Shown here: positions 11,301-26,300 of the stretch, piece after piece | How positions within the stretch are numbered: position 1 is the first letter of the stretch | How the letters are laid out: every line of letters begins with the position of its first letter | DNA from: Trichostrongylus colubriformis | Lineage: Eukaryota > Nematoda > Chromadorea > Rhabditida > Trichostrongylidae | NCBI GenBank assembly: GCA_963978905.1 | Contig: OZ022257.1 | Location: 33,927,685 to 33,991,684, forward strand | Reading direction: 5' to 3' | Length of the DNA stretch: 64,000 nt | Position numbers and translations under genes: made by a program | The notes under the pieces: model-generated | Seen by the model: the letters and a program-made list of their open reading frames with translations, nothing else | Databases searched by the model: none | Told to the model about the DNA's origin: nothing

Positions 11301-14300
11301 TTCGAAAAAAGGATCCGTGGGCCGATTGAAGTTATAGATCAGTAGCCACACGATCGTAGATAACACTGAACTAACGATCAATTTTGCCGAGGTCTAAATA
11401 AGCAGTATCGATCCAGTTGAAGAGCACTAATGCTCCTCGATTGGATCGATACTGCTTATATAGACCTCGGCAAAATTCCGGATCAAGGACTTTCTGGGAA
11501 GGGTCGTTACAGGGGATGAACCCTGGGTCTTCTACGCGAATCATAGCAGGAAAGCTCAGTGGCTTGCCCAAGGAAAAGCGGCTCCGACTCAATCGAAGAC
11601 AGACACCCATCAAAAAAGGGTGATGCTGTGCTGTTGGTGGGACTCACAAGGAATGCTCTACCACGAATTTCTCGAAAGTGGTACCACAGTAACCACTAGC
11701 ATCTACTCTAATCAGCTGCAGAAGTTGAGCGAGGCAATGCAACAAAAGCGGCCAGGACGGAACAAAGTTTACTTTCTTCATGACAACGCACGCCCTCGTG
11801 CTGCAAGAATGTCTCGGGAGAAGTTGGAGGAGCTTGGATGGGAAGTACTGCCTCCCCTCCGTATTCGCCCGACCTTGCCCCTTCCGATTATCACCTATTT
11901 AGGGCCCTCAAACAAAATCTCAGAGATAAGGAATTTAATGATCAAGCTCAACTTGAATCGGAGGTGACGCGCTTCTTCGACTCACAGCCAGCTTCCTTCT
12001 GGAGAAAAGGTATTCGTGATCTGCCCAAAAAATGGCAAAGTGTTATCGAGGCAGAAGGTGATTACTATGTGATTTGAAATGACGAAGAAATAAAGTTTTT
12101 AAAATTTGAAAGAAAAGTTCTCAGTGTCCCAGGACTTTTTCACCAACCTAATACTTCCTACAGAGCAGGGTGCATCTCTGGTGTACAATATTCACAGGTA
12201 CCACCCACTTTTTCTGAACGCAGTGTCTCCCCCCCCCCCTTCCTGAAAATTTCTCCAGCAGTTCGCGATAAGCAGATATCCTCAAGCTGATGCTATCGTG
12301 ACACACAAAACTCACCGATCAATCGTGGTATCGAGGAGTTTGTGATCAGCACGATCCTTGTCCATTTTCCGTCAATGGATAATCATGTTTCGTGTCTCTA
12401 GGAATTAGGAAAAATCTACGACGTGATCTTTTCTTCCCATAGAGCGGTTCGCGTAGGAAATCAAAAGAATTTGTTTCATATCACGGAGGATGGGAACGGA
12501 GAGGGTGGGAAAGAAGTCACTAATGGTAAGATGACGGGAAATGTAAGATGGATAACATGTTTTTCTAGTCGTTCCAATTCACTATCGTATTTCAAGTCGT
12601 GAAAGGCAAGGGGAAAACTGTCAAATAAACATTCAAAAATAGACAGCTTTTCTCTGAATATGCCGAGGGAATACAGGAGTAATCCCAGTGGTGCAATACC
12701 TTGATACACTTTATATTCATCTTTCCAGTGTCAAAAACTTTGTTGAGCCTTTTTGATCCACTTATTTAACATTCTGACTAGTGACAGGTGCTCGTTCAAG
12801 GATGTTTATATATGGCTGATTCATTGCCTATTCATGAAAATTTTGTTTGTGATAGAAAAAAAGCTATTCCGCTGTTGGTAAGCAAATAGTACACTTAAAA
12901 TCATCATGGGTGTCACCTCCACCTATGCCTTTGCCAAGCGGAGGGCAGAACGACGTAAGACCCTTCGCATGAGGGCGCTCCACGAAAAAGCTCTGACTTT
13001 TACTATTCTCACGCTTTTTTTTTGAATCGCTGCCGATACTGGAGAACTATTCACCTTCTGCACAACGTCCATCTGAACCGTGTATGTACGGCGAAACACG
13101 CCTGTACATATATTGAAGTTGCTTGCGGTTGATAAGCAATCATCAAAAATGACTACATAAGAGCGCATGTGACGAATTTTTCAAAAGGAGAAGACTGGGC
13201 TTCGTTGTTTGTGGGTTCCGAATATTGCGTTCATACTCGGTGAATGGTGGCAACGATCGGGATGCGTTTGTCAAGCGAGCATAAGTGAGCCTGGAAGCAT
13301 GGATGCTTGTGGGGGTGGTCATAGTGACGAAATAGCTTTTCCTTGCCGTGTTTTGGAAGAAATAAAAGGTAGAGGAACAGTCAAAAAATTCGAACGTAAT
13401 CTACAGACCGCTTGCCAGTAAACGGTCGTTTTCCGGAGAGCTACTGCAAGCCTGCATGAAAGTCAAATGGCGCCTTATCTTGTTAATTGCAGATTGTTTA
13501 CAATCAGTTTGTTGTTTACGCATAGCGTTATGGATAGGCGCGAAATCCTTAAGAGGCTAAGGTGGAAAGCCTGGGTTGCTTGGGCCTTGATTTCATAATC
13601 TACCCCTATTGAGATTCATAACGAGCACAATGAAGCTTGACAGTATTGGTATAATCTCATTGTCATTCACTTCTTAAACGTTACAGTAGGATTCTCAAAC
13701 CCAGGACTCTCACTTTGACTTTCTTGACACTGGCTATAGCACTAAAGTTTCCAGTCTGTTGGAACCTGATTCATAACGCACACAAATTTGTCATCGATTT
13801 ATGGTCTCTTTGACGGCTTCGTGCCATCTTGAGTGGGTGATTCGGATGGAGACTGATATCTTCAGTGTTTTGCTGAGGGGGGATGCTATCACTCAGAAGT
13901 CAGCGAAAAACACGAATCTATGAAACAGCTTCTATTTCGATCAACTTTAACATAGAAGCTGATTACTGAAGATATTAGCAATTCCCGAGGACGGAGATGG
14001 TGAAGTGACAGGTGGCGCACACCCCGCTCTCATGGTGCGAGGATCGAATCCCGCATCAACGCCCGTCCAAGCTAACCAAGCCTTCCATCCCGTTGAATTC
14101 GGTACCAGACTTGTTTGCAAGGTTCAAAGCACCGCCTTGTACTAGGTTGCCTTCTGCAAGTGCTTGTCTAAACAGGCAAAATCGTATTAACCTGCTGCCA
14201 CGATTCTGAATGGAAATAGAATGCGAGGCGCATACCATAGAAAGGATTCATTAACGTCGAAGAATTTCATCTTTTATCCTTTTCATTAGCAAATCCCTTC

Positions 14301-17300
14301 CATTCTAGAGCATTCTGGTCCATCATGCTTGTGAGCACTTGAGTGTAAGGACGAAATGAGGATACCCACACTCCAATACCGTACGACATACACCTTTTCT
14401 TTCTTCATCATGGCTTTTATTGCATTAATTGAGCAATATGTCGCGTTTTGCCCTGATAAGCGGGCTCTGATAAGAGTTTTTGTGATGCTTTTCAATAAAT
14501 TCGGCGCTGATCGATACGGTGACAAGAGGAACAATGTTGCAGCCTAAAGTCAACAAAACCGTACGCGTTGGTTGTGCGGAATGATTCCCGTTCATTAAAC
14601 CATTGCAAACGTAATAGCTTGAACATGCAGGTTGCTTAGGATTTCAATTACTGATTTAAGAAAATTTGCTCAACAATTTATGATATATTAATGCCGGAAA
14701 CTGAAGCAAATCAATCAGTGTAGTAGCTATAATATTAGGTAGTAAGCGAAGTTCTGGCCGGTTTTTCGCGTTCACAAGATGAATTCAAGTATCAGAGCGT
14801 GTTAACATGAATCAATTTGCATATTGTGCTCCTTAAATAGACAAAAAGTTGCTCTTTCTGAAAATGTATTATTTGGAATACCACAAGGCTTTCGAATTAT
14901 TAGGAAAATTTTAAAGAACTGCGAAAATGGCACTTCTAAGATGACTTCACTCCATGATTAGTTGTTTAATCGAGCCCCAGCAAAAGCAACCACAAATGTG
15001 AATACTGCAAGAGGAGGGGGTGAAGCATTGGATGGAGCACTTTGTCCCTGGTTTCAGAAGTGCAGAAATGAGAAGGAGTTGCTCGAATTTTCAATTGATC
15101 AAATCGCTTTAACTAACACGGCAGAAAGCGATGAGCGCCCATATTCGCAAAGGGATGTCCAGAAGTATTAGCTCTCAACACACAAACTTGGTTAACCACC
15201 TCAAGTAGCCTTGATTTGGAAAAACTCAAAAAAATGGGTGGTGCGGGACCCCCTGAGCAGCTATGCGTAAGCGCATTTGCCACAAATCCTCTTTCAGTAA
15301 TTGAAGCAGTTGCACTAAAGCCGTTACTCGTCCATCATATTCACTAGATCTAGCGCTACTAGGCCCCACCTCTCCAAATATCTGGAAAGCTTCTCCAGCA
15401 GCAGTGCGTTCAGGAAAATGGTGATTTGGAGTCGACTTTTTTTATTTCGCGCATCATAAATCATCAGCCCTCAATTAAATTGAGATATGTAGATAGCATA
15501 ATGTTGCCAAGAACTAAGTGAATCGAATGGTGCCTATCTGTGATAAGTGATGCACTCTGAGCCGAGTTATCTCCCGAAGTTGAAGTTGCGAAAACCGGCC
15601 AAAATTTTCCTTACAACCTAATACTATAAGTAGGGATTTGAATAGGCCTGCTGACATGATTGCTTCGTCGTCAAGTAATCCACTTGGTGCCAGGCTGTAC
15701 TATCTTTGAAACCTGCCACCCACTAGAAATACCTTCCGGTTATTCAGCCCTCTTCCCCCCCCCCCCCCCCCCTTCCGCTATGTTGCAGTGAAGGAGGGGG
15801 AACAGTGATACTCTTATAAGGACTAAGTTCTACAGCATTTCTACAGAAATTATCAATCACCGTCGTATGCAGAGGCTAGTAGCGCATCTTGAGAAGTGAT
15901 ATTTATCCACTGTACTCGAAGGTGCGACAGACTGAGGAATACACAAACTATAAAATTCCGCCCATCTTGATCCCAATAGAAATTGAGAGATGTGAGTGAT
16001 TAAACATATCATGCCGCTTCCAATACCAACTTTGGATATGCGTAGTTGGCTTTAGTTCGGTATCAAGGAGAATCCATATGTAAAACGAGCACTCAGTCTG
16101 TTATACGAGACCATCATACGCCTGGTACAAGTGAAATCTCGAGATTTGTAGAAGTGGTAAGCTGGAAGTTTGAGGTGCGGTTGGTAGCTGGTGCTGTTGA
16201 CACATGAATGGAATGCTTGGATTCCAGGGAACTGGGCCCCTTCTCTAATGCTTACTCCCCTGCGAATGTGCTTTGTGGTGTAGCATGGCACAGAATATCG
16301 ATCGTAGTACACGGATCTGTCACACATGGCAGTGGTATGCAAATACGTGTGTCACCACATTATTCAGTAACGATCGCAGTACGCAGGTCATATATGACGT
16401 TGATATGCATGTAAATGAGGATGTGCACCAGATCAGTGTACCGATCGAATTACGCGAGTCTGTTATAAATGACAGTGATATGCACGCTAATGAATATTTG
16501 CCTGGCGTAATGAACGCGGAAAGTTCGCTACTTGACTTATGGCTTTCCTAAGCACTCAGAGCGTACCGTTAACAGCGAATTGCATCACCCACGGTGCACT
16601 CCTGCCTTTCCCTCAAAGTTATTACATTCCGCCTTTCTGAACAATCTCATCATCGTTTCTGTTGCCGATAAATGTGTGCAAGAGATCTTAGATGTTTCGA
16701 AGGCAGTGGTAGAGATTATTGGGGCCGAATGTTAAAAGATTATTGTATACGAAAGTTCATTTGCCCAAACTTTTCTACCGTTCACTCCGAAACGAGATGG
16801 CTCTCTTGGCGTAACAGAAGAGGCGAGCACTCTTAGAACAAGTCCCAGATGCTGAAAAAGGTCGGCTCTATAAAATACGGGGACGCTTCTTCTCATCAGA
16901 AAGTCATCACATGTGACTTCCTTGGTCGTAGCTTTCATTCTGATAAACCCTTTTAGAGTTTTCGTTGCTCACATTGCGCTTACTACCGTCTCCAAAGACG
17001 GCAGTAGGGGTAATATGATTATTTAGAAATCCCATAAAGAAGCCAATCACATGGGAAATAGGGGCCTAAGAAGCCTATTCATGGCGAAATTCCGAGGCGT
17101 AACGGTTAGCAGTTGACCCCTTTGATTACAGACGCCACCTCCTGGCGATGTGATTCCTGATTGTCTACGGTGGTAGGGGGCAAGAATACGCGACAGGGTT
17201 GAAGGTATCGTGGTGCCTTCTCTAGTTTTAGTTTGAAGCTCACTCCGAAACCCATGCTGTCGTATTTCCGAACATCCCTTCGAGTTTATCGTCACTACCA

Positions 17301-20300
17301 GCCTCGTAAGGGAAAATTGTCCGCATCGAGAATCTGCGATGGGAAAGGGTCCCATTTTCTGGGTCTTCGGCCATTTCCTTCCCTATATCATCATATCGCT
17401 GAGCACTTCGACTTTCATTTTCACTACATTTTGTAGTTCGTCCAAATTTTCCCTATCGCTGGCTTTAAACAAGGTGGAAAACCGTCAAAGTATCACTGTG
17501 AGGTTTTGCCAAAAAGTTTAAATTCATGCATATCTCATGAACACTATGCATCTACTTAGGCTGTGGAGTTACCCCTCAGTATAAGGCGCCCGACTTGATG
17601 TCACTTGTTTTTTGCCACGCGGGACTACAGACATTGTAATGAAGTGAAAGCGAGTAATTAGTATGTGATGCAACAGTACTTCTCTCGACGAGGGAGGAAG
17701 AGAGCTTGCACAGCGGGCATTTGTTTCGAACGCACCGAATCAAAAGAGGACCCTTTTATCTCTTTCTTCCTCCATTCATGCAGTGTAGGGTTATCAAATG
17801 CCAAGATCTGCAGCATACAATACCCGCCTTAAGTTTTCAAAAGAAAACGCGGATCCGCGCTTTCCGCGTTTTCTTTTGAAAACTTAAGGCGGGTATTGTA
17901 CCGACCGCAAAACCTCAACATCGACTTTTCAAGCCAGTATATGAAGGATAAACAATAAGTAAGTCAAGGGGGAGTGATATAAAGTTCGGAAGGTATGATC
18001 ACACAACAAGTTAATTAAGATGTAAGATGACAAATACCTGTAAGGTACATAGGTCGGCTTTGTCGACAGGCCTTGTTACGACGTACACTATCCTATTGGG
18101 ATTTTACACGGCTCGTTAAGGCCAAGTATAATACAGGCAGTAAGCACATTCATATGCCATAGATGGCTGCCGTCGAAGTCGTAAGTTTGCTGAATGGCGA
18201 AGCGGAAGGGATACATCCAAAAAATATTGGGCATCTTTGTGATTGTCCCCATTTTGGGCGGTGGACAAGCTCACAGGCTGTGCGCGAACGCATGCCACCC
18301 ACCTGCACATTGTTGTTGACCCTTGTTCCCCACAGCCCGAGCAATCGAGCTCCTTTCGCCACGGAGACCACACAGAGTCACCGCAGTAGCACACGCCTTT
18401 CATCTTGAACAACTATATTTGCTTCGACAAGAAAAGAAATTGTTGTTTACACTCCCCTCTAAATGGAAGAAATACCTGAACATTGAAATCATGTGATCGC
18501 TCAGTATCTCAAGTGATGACGCTCTTTCACCATGGCATGCAGTCAACTACTACAAGAATTAGTAATGCTGGATCTTTCAGTTACGTGATCCGAGGAAATG
18601 ATCCCACGGTGAACATTTCACCTGTATGGGAACCGAACGAATGGTTTCTGGGCAACTCGAAGTCACAGTTTTTCTTCACGTTCCCCTCATTACCTCTGAT
18701 GGTCGCCCACGCTCTCATATGGACCACAATCTATTTCTTTTTGATCAAGTGAGTACATACAGAATGAGACAAACGATTTACTCATAAGTGCTTATGAAAC
18801 ATTTACTCATAAATGTGTGTGAAACTATGTGAGGCTCTCAAAATTTATTTCAAAAGTCTCTGAATTTTTCACAAAATTGCTGCGAAATGAGGTTGAAAAG
18901 GATTTTGAGCCTTATAGACAAGCTTTCGGCGCCTAGCGCCGTTATCAAGCCTGAAATGGTACAAATTAGATCTCATTAAGAGACTCTGTTTGGGAGCCGT
19001 CTAGGTGTATCGGTTACTTGACCTACCTGCTGCTGCCACGGGATAACGATTCCAGTGTCTCGATGTGAATCCGTGGTGGTGGAGCGCAATTAATTGGCTC
19101 AGGGTGTGTACCCTTATGTTAGGATTTCGCACGATGACGAGCGGCGTGCGACGTAGTGCGTGCGAGTTATGCGCGTCGCGGTAGTTGGGTCTCAAAGCGA
19201 TCACACGCTAATGCTAGGGCGCGATACGCAGTTGACTTGTAATCGCTTCGAGACCCAACAACATGGCGCCTTCAGATCTTCCGCATTGCTTCGCTTGCGG
19301 CATGCCGCGGTGCGAAATCCTAACATAAGGATACACACCCATTGACCCACCCTAATCATCCTTTTTCAAAGTCTTTTTGCAGCCGACTTCGTGAAAGTTT
19401 TTTTGACCATTTTTTATATAAGTTTTAAAAGTCTCACATTGTTTTACACTTCTAGATCAACAGAGGCTTCGGGACAAGGCAATGCTCGACTTTCTCATAA
19501 TTCAAGCTTAACATTCTCGCATTTCTAGATTTTCCTTTCCAAATGCTATTTTCTAGAATGAATAAGGTTTGAGTAGTTATTTTCAGGTTCTCCAGCAATA
19601 TCGGGATGATACTGTCTCGACTTTGTGTTTTAGCGCCGTGCGTTATGTACATAGCTTTGATTATTGGCATGTCGATTAGTGGATTCCATTTCGGGACACC
19701 ATCTATTGAAAAGGAAATTTCTCAGCAGAAACGAGACGACGATCCTTTCGATTATTGGGCAGATATAAGGGTGAGATCTCACTTCTGGAGATTTATGCGA
19801 ACTTTCGCATTTTGTTCGAAGATATTTTGGGTAGAACTTCTGTCACTTTTTAATCACAATGACTGGTAGTGATATCATTGTAATGTTGCCACTTTTTGAC
19901 AATTGACGTTGTATTTTGTCCGCATCGCAATCGGCTGAATCAAGTTTTTGAGGTACTGAAACATGACTCCTTAGTTCTGGAGATTAAAGTATCATCCACA
20001 GATAAGTTCTCGCGTCAGCAAGAAGGTCAAGCTTTCCCAAAAATCTCTGAAATGAGGTCGTGTTTTGCCCCGTTGAAGAATAGCCCCACTCCTCCCACTA
20101 GGGAAGCGATCGTAGATTTGCCAAAACGAGGATCTGTTGTGAACTGATAGATAGAGGAGTCGGAAGCTTCTTTTCTTATTTTAACTTGTTATGCTCAATC
20201 CCGTTCTGCCGCTCTATAATTTCTTGTGGGTGAAGAGGCCAGGAAATCAGAACAAGCATTTCGTTGAGGATTTTTTTTTTTTTGAAAAATGCCACTCCGT

Positions 20301-23300
20301 CCCGAATCTCACTGGCATTACCGCCCAGGCAACTGACACTATTAATTTGTTAATATGGGTAGTGTGGCTAATGGGAACTCCTAAGGTGGGTCATGCAAAT
20401 GAAAGCTAGGGCTCTAAAAAGACTATATGTGGCGAAACTTCCCGATGAGAAAGAAAGTTTAAGCGTCGCCTTCTTCAACAGCTACCACGTATTTTATGGC
20501 ACCCCACCCCTTTTTTCAGGGCAATAAAGGTATTTTTCTTGGGTTTTTGACTTTCACTCGGTTATTTCTTCACTTCCGGATTAATGAGCACCCCAACCTT
20601 CATATTTAATGATACTTCCATATTCGGCCGGAATTATCCCTATCACTGCCTTCATATAAAAGCGTTCCTTCGTGTTTTACATTTTGCAAGTCATACAAGC
20701 AAAATGTGATCACAGATATACGAAATCGTCTGATCGGCTTCATTTGACATTTAGACTTGGTACTCTGTTGAAGATTCATGCCCTCTAGCGAAGTCACCCC
20801 CTCCCCTTCCTACCCAAATCAAGGGCTCTCCAAACAATATTAGACGCTGGGTTGCCAGCTCTTCAAGAAGGCACACACTCAAAACTGGAAGGGTTTCTAC
20901 CATATTTCCTCCTATGCGTAGTCCTGCCCAGAAAAACTTTGATTTTAGGGCTTTTACCGTACAACGATCCTCACAGTGGATTACTCGGGGGCGTTCTCTG
21001 GTCTGCTGCTGTTCGCTACTAGTCGTCTTCGTCCAGGAGCGAAATCTTTGAATGCTCTCTTGCTGCTACCGATGATGATGGTGAGCTTTGCGAGTAGCGG
21101 GCACTATCTGGTACTATCAGCTATTGTGGTATTTTTAAGATGCATTCTGAACTTTTCAGCTTGTTCCCGCGATGATGACAGTTCTCCGAACCGGTTGTGA
21201 AGGTCATGTGGCTGATCAGCAACCAGCCTATACAGTATACGCCTCCACAGGTTATCTGACTTTTCATTACTCTGAAAAGTTTTCCGGCAAGCTTTCGCTT
21301 TTTTCGTATGTATTGTGCCCTCAATTGTAGCCCATTAGTATCCGCGCGAAGCTTCGCTGACGTCTCACATGGGCTCGTGGTATTCGGGAATCATTTGTAC
21401 TTTTGGAGAGTCTGATGTAGCTGTCGGTCTTCCGATCATGCTTCATCTCTGCCCTTTGATACAGATGTCAGTTTTTCGTGTTCAATACCGATTTCTTCGA
21501 CATTAGGGCATACAAATTTCCTCGCAGTGGTGAGGAGGCTATCTTCTTTTCCAAGTATACTCGATCTAGATTCGCTAACTCTGTAAGAGACGTTTTGAGT
21601 GGGATGAAGCAGCTGAGTAGGAGGAGGGAAAGAAGGAAGGTGTAGTCCTTTCTAATTAATTGCTCGGTCAATCAAAATTTAAGATAGTGCTACTTATAGC
21701 TTGTGGAATCTCAATGATTCTGCCCAAAACTTAACAATGGCTGATCCCAGAGGGAACTGTTCACCCTCACTTTCACAGCACTCCTAGGTGTTCACCCCTT
21801 GCGAAGTGGGCCAGCAGAGCAGACAAACTGTAGCGGTTTCACGGCATTAGGAGCTCTGCTTGTATCCCCATCCTACTATACTCCTCGCCTTCCATATGGA
21901 CACATCCTCTGCCCGCAGTGAGGGTCAGAAAGTGGCGCCTGCGTGTTATAATGATGATCGGAGCTGCCCGGTATTACGCCAAAACAGCCGAGTGCTCAAT
22001 TCCGCGGCGCAGTGAGGCCCAGTTTTGCAGCTCCCGACATGGTTATGCGGAGCGACTCGGATACTGCGACGAACTGAGTAAGTCGCAGTCCACATGTCTT
22101 CGCACTTTCAGCTACACATTGAAGCACATACAGTAGCACTCAAAAGTCTTCGGTGCAATGGTCTTTCATTTGGGTTTTTCACTTGTAACTTTTTTGCAAC
22201 TGGACCGAACCGAGAGAAATTTTAGTATGTTGTACTTGTATGTGTATTTTAGTATGTTGTACTTGAAGACACTGCATACTTAATATACTATTTTGGCGCT
22301 CAACGGTGTAGGTTACGTGATTAAATGCAATTCTTTGTTTTTGGAGTGCCATCCCTATGCCGTCCCGCTGTGCTGCTGTCATCAAAAGTCGTGGTCTTTC
22401 TACAAAATATCGATGTTCTCTGAGGCTTGCTCGTTTTGTTTTTGTAAAGAGAGCCCTTTTCTAGACCAAGCCTTTTTCTTTTTTTTCCGGTGCTCTTGTA
22501 GTAAATTCTTGTAAAAAACCATGAGAAGTGTCAAGCGGCACTCAAGTATAAGGAAATGTTGACAATAGGTTCAGGCACACACATTAAAATTTTGTCAAAT
22601 TTGGTCAAGTAGAAAAAAGTCATGACAAAAAAGTTTTGGACGAAGACTTTTGAGCGCTACTGTATACAGGCCTGTACATCGTATACCATAAGTGAGGGGA
22701 AGAGCAGTGCTGTTACAGTGAGGGGGGAAGGAGGGGAGCATCTTATAAAAATTCGTACTTCTAAGCTCTTTGAAGGATCTAGGATCGTCAAAGGGTACTT
22801 CTGCACAACCAAACGTATATTTTTGACGAAGCCTCAGCGGGTGCGGGAGGGAGTTCATTCGAAGTTCAGGTAAAAATGAGGATGCCCCAGATGGAAATAA
22901 CATAGAGAAAGGATGCCTTCCCTATTCTCATTAACATTACGTCCATAAAAGCAATGCTCTGAGGCTTTACCACCATAAAAGAGTATTATCAAGAACTGAA
23001 AATGGAGAAAGGAAATTTCTCCGAAAAAGGAGGAAAGGGACCTTTTCGGCAATGATGTGTCCTTATTTTGCTTTGATTTGCAAAGTGCTCAAGTAAATTT
23101 TGTTGGAACTTTTTTCATTCAGATGAGACGATATCGTTTGATCTGCTTGCGGTGTGCTTTGCTACGAGCCGAGCGGGTTCACTTTGGGCTATTCTCTACT
23201 ACACAGCTCAGTTCTTGTTCACTTCCTTAGGGCCAATGGTTCGTGCACAACAGCTTCCGCGTATGAACTTTTCCCTCAATTTCAAGCTTCTTCAGATAGT

Positions 23301-26300
23301 CTACGTGTCTTTTATCTATCAGTCTTTCGTCGACGACGTGCCAACCGTTCAGAATTTTGCTTCACTTTTCTTCGCCTTAATCGTCACCGTATTTGCTGTG
23401 CCATCGGTTTTGCTCTACATGCCGGTCAGCTTAACGGATTATTCTTCTTATCTTATCATTAATTGATATTTGTGGTATTTAGTTGTTATGGGAACAATCG
23501 TCGCTTCCATGTTTTATCATATTTTTGCTTTTTTCTATGATGTTCTTGATTTGTGCCTCCCAGTTACATAGTCTTTTCGAGGACGCGGAACCTATGCTCC
23601 GCTATGGCGGTCAGGGGTACCTCGAGTCAAGGCTCAGGGTTCTACATACGTCACAAGGGTATACCGTAATCACGCTTGTTGGCAAGGGTTTGAGTTGTGT
23701 GGCGTTTGGATGGTCCGAGGTGGCAGGCGGCAACTTGCGCGGCAAACTACGCTGCGGCGCGGAAACCTATAGTCCTTTAGTGGGGGGCGAAAACGCAAAG
23801 AGTTATGACTCAGATTTTTCCTATTTTTGACATTTTGTGAAGCGTAATTTTGGGAAGTGTTTTTCCTTTTCAAATAAGTCCTAGGTCAGGACTTGAAAAA
23901 TACAAGAGAAAAACACGCTCATCAAGTAATTAGAGTGCAGCAATACTATTTACTACTTGGTACAACTCAGCAATGGTTCTTATTAAACTGTACATTGCCC
24001 CGTCGCTCCCTTTCCAATTAGGCAGGTGATTTCAGTTGGGTACCAAAATCACTACGCTATTCCGCTACACGTCGCAGTCATCCATTGTTCAAATCCTGTG
24101 CTATATCGTCATCTATTTTGTTTACGGTGAACTGCTTTTTCTATTTTCTTTTTCTTTTATGTTACTTTATTCCCAACTCTTCGTTTTCTTTCTCTTCCCA
24201 GTTGATTGTTCGTATAGTTTAGGTTGGCAAACAATTGAATCTGATATTCTGACAACGTCAAGCGATGCGAGTACTGTATCTCTTTTGCAGTACCTTATTC
24301 GTCCTACTAGTCCCGTATATACAGTGTTGATGTTCACACTTGTTCCCGCTCTGTTATGCGTGAGTCTAATTTTCCTTCCACTTCACTCTATTCATAAGTA
24401 TATATTCCGTGAACCAATAATTAACGCAAAGGGCTTGTGCGCATGCAATGTTTTTCCAGTTTTATGGGGACGGTTTGCCCAAACGACTTGAAACCATTAG
24501 ACCGCTCTTTACTCCTCCTGTAGCCTAAACGATTCTACTGAGAGTCTCGGTGACGGTTGTGACGGAATGATCTTGTTTCTTCGTCACAACATTTCACCAA
24601 TTTCGCTTGGTTGCCTTTGAAACTTCTGCGTTCGCTAGAACGTAATGAGCAGCAATTCTCCACTGCCGTGGGATGGGCAGGGGAGAGGGTTGGAGCCAGG
24701 AGTTAGGTGGTACCTCCAAGCACGATGGTCGAGGCACACTTGTTATGGGCAGGGGTGAGGAAATGTTGGCAAATGCGACTCCTTCGCCGAGGTCCACTTA
24801 TGTGATGCTACCTCTGCCCATACTCAAGGCGTCTTCCGGACAAAGGTAGATGGTGAATAGATAATCTTAGCTTTGCCTCCTGGTACACTGGTACATAATA
24901 TGCTTCTCGATTGACACCTTTTTTTGAGGCGCTTCGTCGATCCAAAAGTTTCATCGAAAATGCATGGGCGTGTCGAGGATTGCTCACGAAAATTTTCGAA
25001 ATAAGAACCCCTCATTTTCAACCTAAGACACGACCTCTCTCCAAATTTCCTTGGCCCTTACGCGACCATCGCGACAGCGCGAGATGGTAGAAGGCAGAGC
25101 TTTAGTAAATGTGCATAAAGACAGCGGCGAGAGCCCACTACGCGGGGCTTTCGCGAAACGTTAATATCGGTTTGCATCATCGCGCTTGTGACTACAGAGC
25201 AGTTTCTGGACTGAGCAGAACTATTCAAAATTACAGTATGGGTGGGATACCAGTATGGATGTAAGGGAGGAGTGTTTCATGAAGGATCAAGCGCGCTCCA
25301 CATGTCAGACTCTGTGGAACACTTGCAGCAGTTGATCGTTCTTGGTGTGAGAAAACTGAATGGTAGTGAAGTTACACGGAGGTTTTTTCAACGTTCACAT
25401 TCGTAAAGGATTTTCTGCGCCACTATAGGTCGACACTGTGGCAGAGGTTTGGCTCTACTCTAATTTAGTTGGACGTTAGAGTGCACTTGGGTAACGGCTT
25501 TCTATTGCGTTGTAATCAAGGTCAATCGTGGCGTCGAGGAAAATTTTCCAAAATAGGAGTCCCTCAAACGGGATTTCTATGCTACCCCTCCCCCCTCCCT
25601 CGTTCAGCTATTTCTGTGGTTCCCACTCGTATGTGTGGCGATCCGTCAAACTTTCGCGCGGCCGCCCGCGGTGAGCGGCGCGGCGAGTTTCATACCCTTG
25701 AGTATTCCGTGGTGTAATCCGTGGATGAATACCGCGCCACACGACTACGGTGAATTTCGCAGGTCCCTTTGTACGTGTTTTCGGTGCCAGCGGACCAAGG
25801 GAAGGGCTATCGGCGTTCGCCGGCTTCGTTGTGGGTCGCGCCATGAATGGGATCAGGTTAAAGGGTACGCTATTACCGTGGTCAGCTTGGAATTGTGATA
25901 TGTGAACAAGGCTTCGAGTGTCGACCTCGCACCACAGCATAAGTTGTATGCGTTTGACTGCAGAAGCTTGACACCTCGTTTGCAACCCACAACTCCAGGA
26001 GGACCAAGGGAATAGCGTGCCCTTTGACTCTGTTCTTGCGTTGTCCATGCGCTCTGCTCTCTACAATATCGTCTTAAGCATTCATATCAAAAAATTTGTG
26101 CCTTATCTTGTTTTTTATGTATTTGTGAGTGGCCGTTTTCTGTATGTCCTTCGAGATTTTGGAGTGAAGATGAAATCAAATATTATAAGTCACGGGTTTA
26201 AACCCAGTTATTCAGTTTTATCCCATCTCCTCTTTTCAGTTTGAACCCTCAGCCTGAGAAATTCGTTGGTCACTGCCTACCTCAACGAGTACGACCCCCT

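Larger units (their letters stand above)
11251..12151 (+). mobile_element. Mariner element B, rearranged
   Basis: Terminal inverted repeats ttaggttggtgaaaaagtcc and its complement ending at 12151, with TA on both sides (11249-11250, 12152-12153). Length 901 bp. The 5' third of the transposase gene is missing and replaced by a 46-bp inverted duplication (11381-11476) of the sequence at the deletion point. The rest of the transposase follows on the + strand. Confidence 0.9.
7013..18580 (+). other. 11.6-kb third intron of the transporter gene
   Basis: This interval lies between the exon ending at 7012 (loop 2) and the exon starting at 18581. Splicing joins GAG TTC AAC AG with T TAC, restoring the reading QEFNSYVIR expected at this point of an SLC6 protein. 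It holds mariners at 11251-12151 and 14735-15621, SINE copies near 8215 and 13995, a TTAA element at 16995-17464 and a hairpin at 17816-17900. Between these (7013-8210, 8520-11250, 12154-13990, 15624-16990, 17905-18580) I see only short unconvincing frames. Confidence 0.7.

Noticed and set aside
19896..19960. Candidate exon with NQVFEVL resembling the SLC6 TM6 start
   Set aside because: No acceptor and the wrong phase. The exon beginning at 20949 (acceptor tttgattttag) fills the gap in phase.
25608..26048. 146-codon minus-strand frame rich in P, R and T
   Set aside because: It falls in a GC-rich part of an intron of the transporter gene, shows no domain, and similar frames are open on the other strand.
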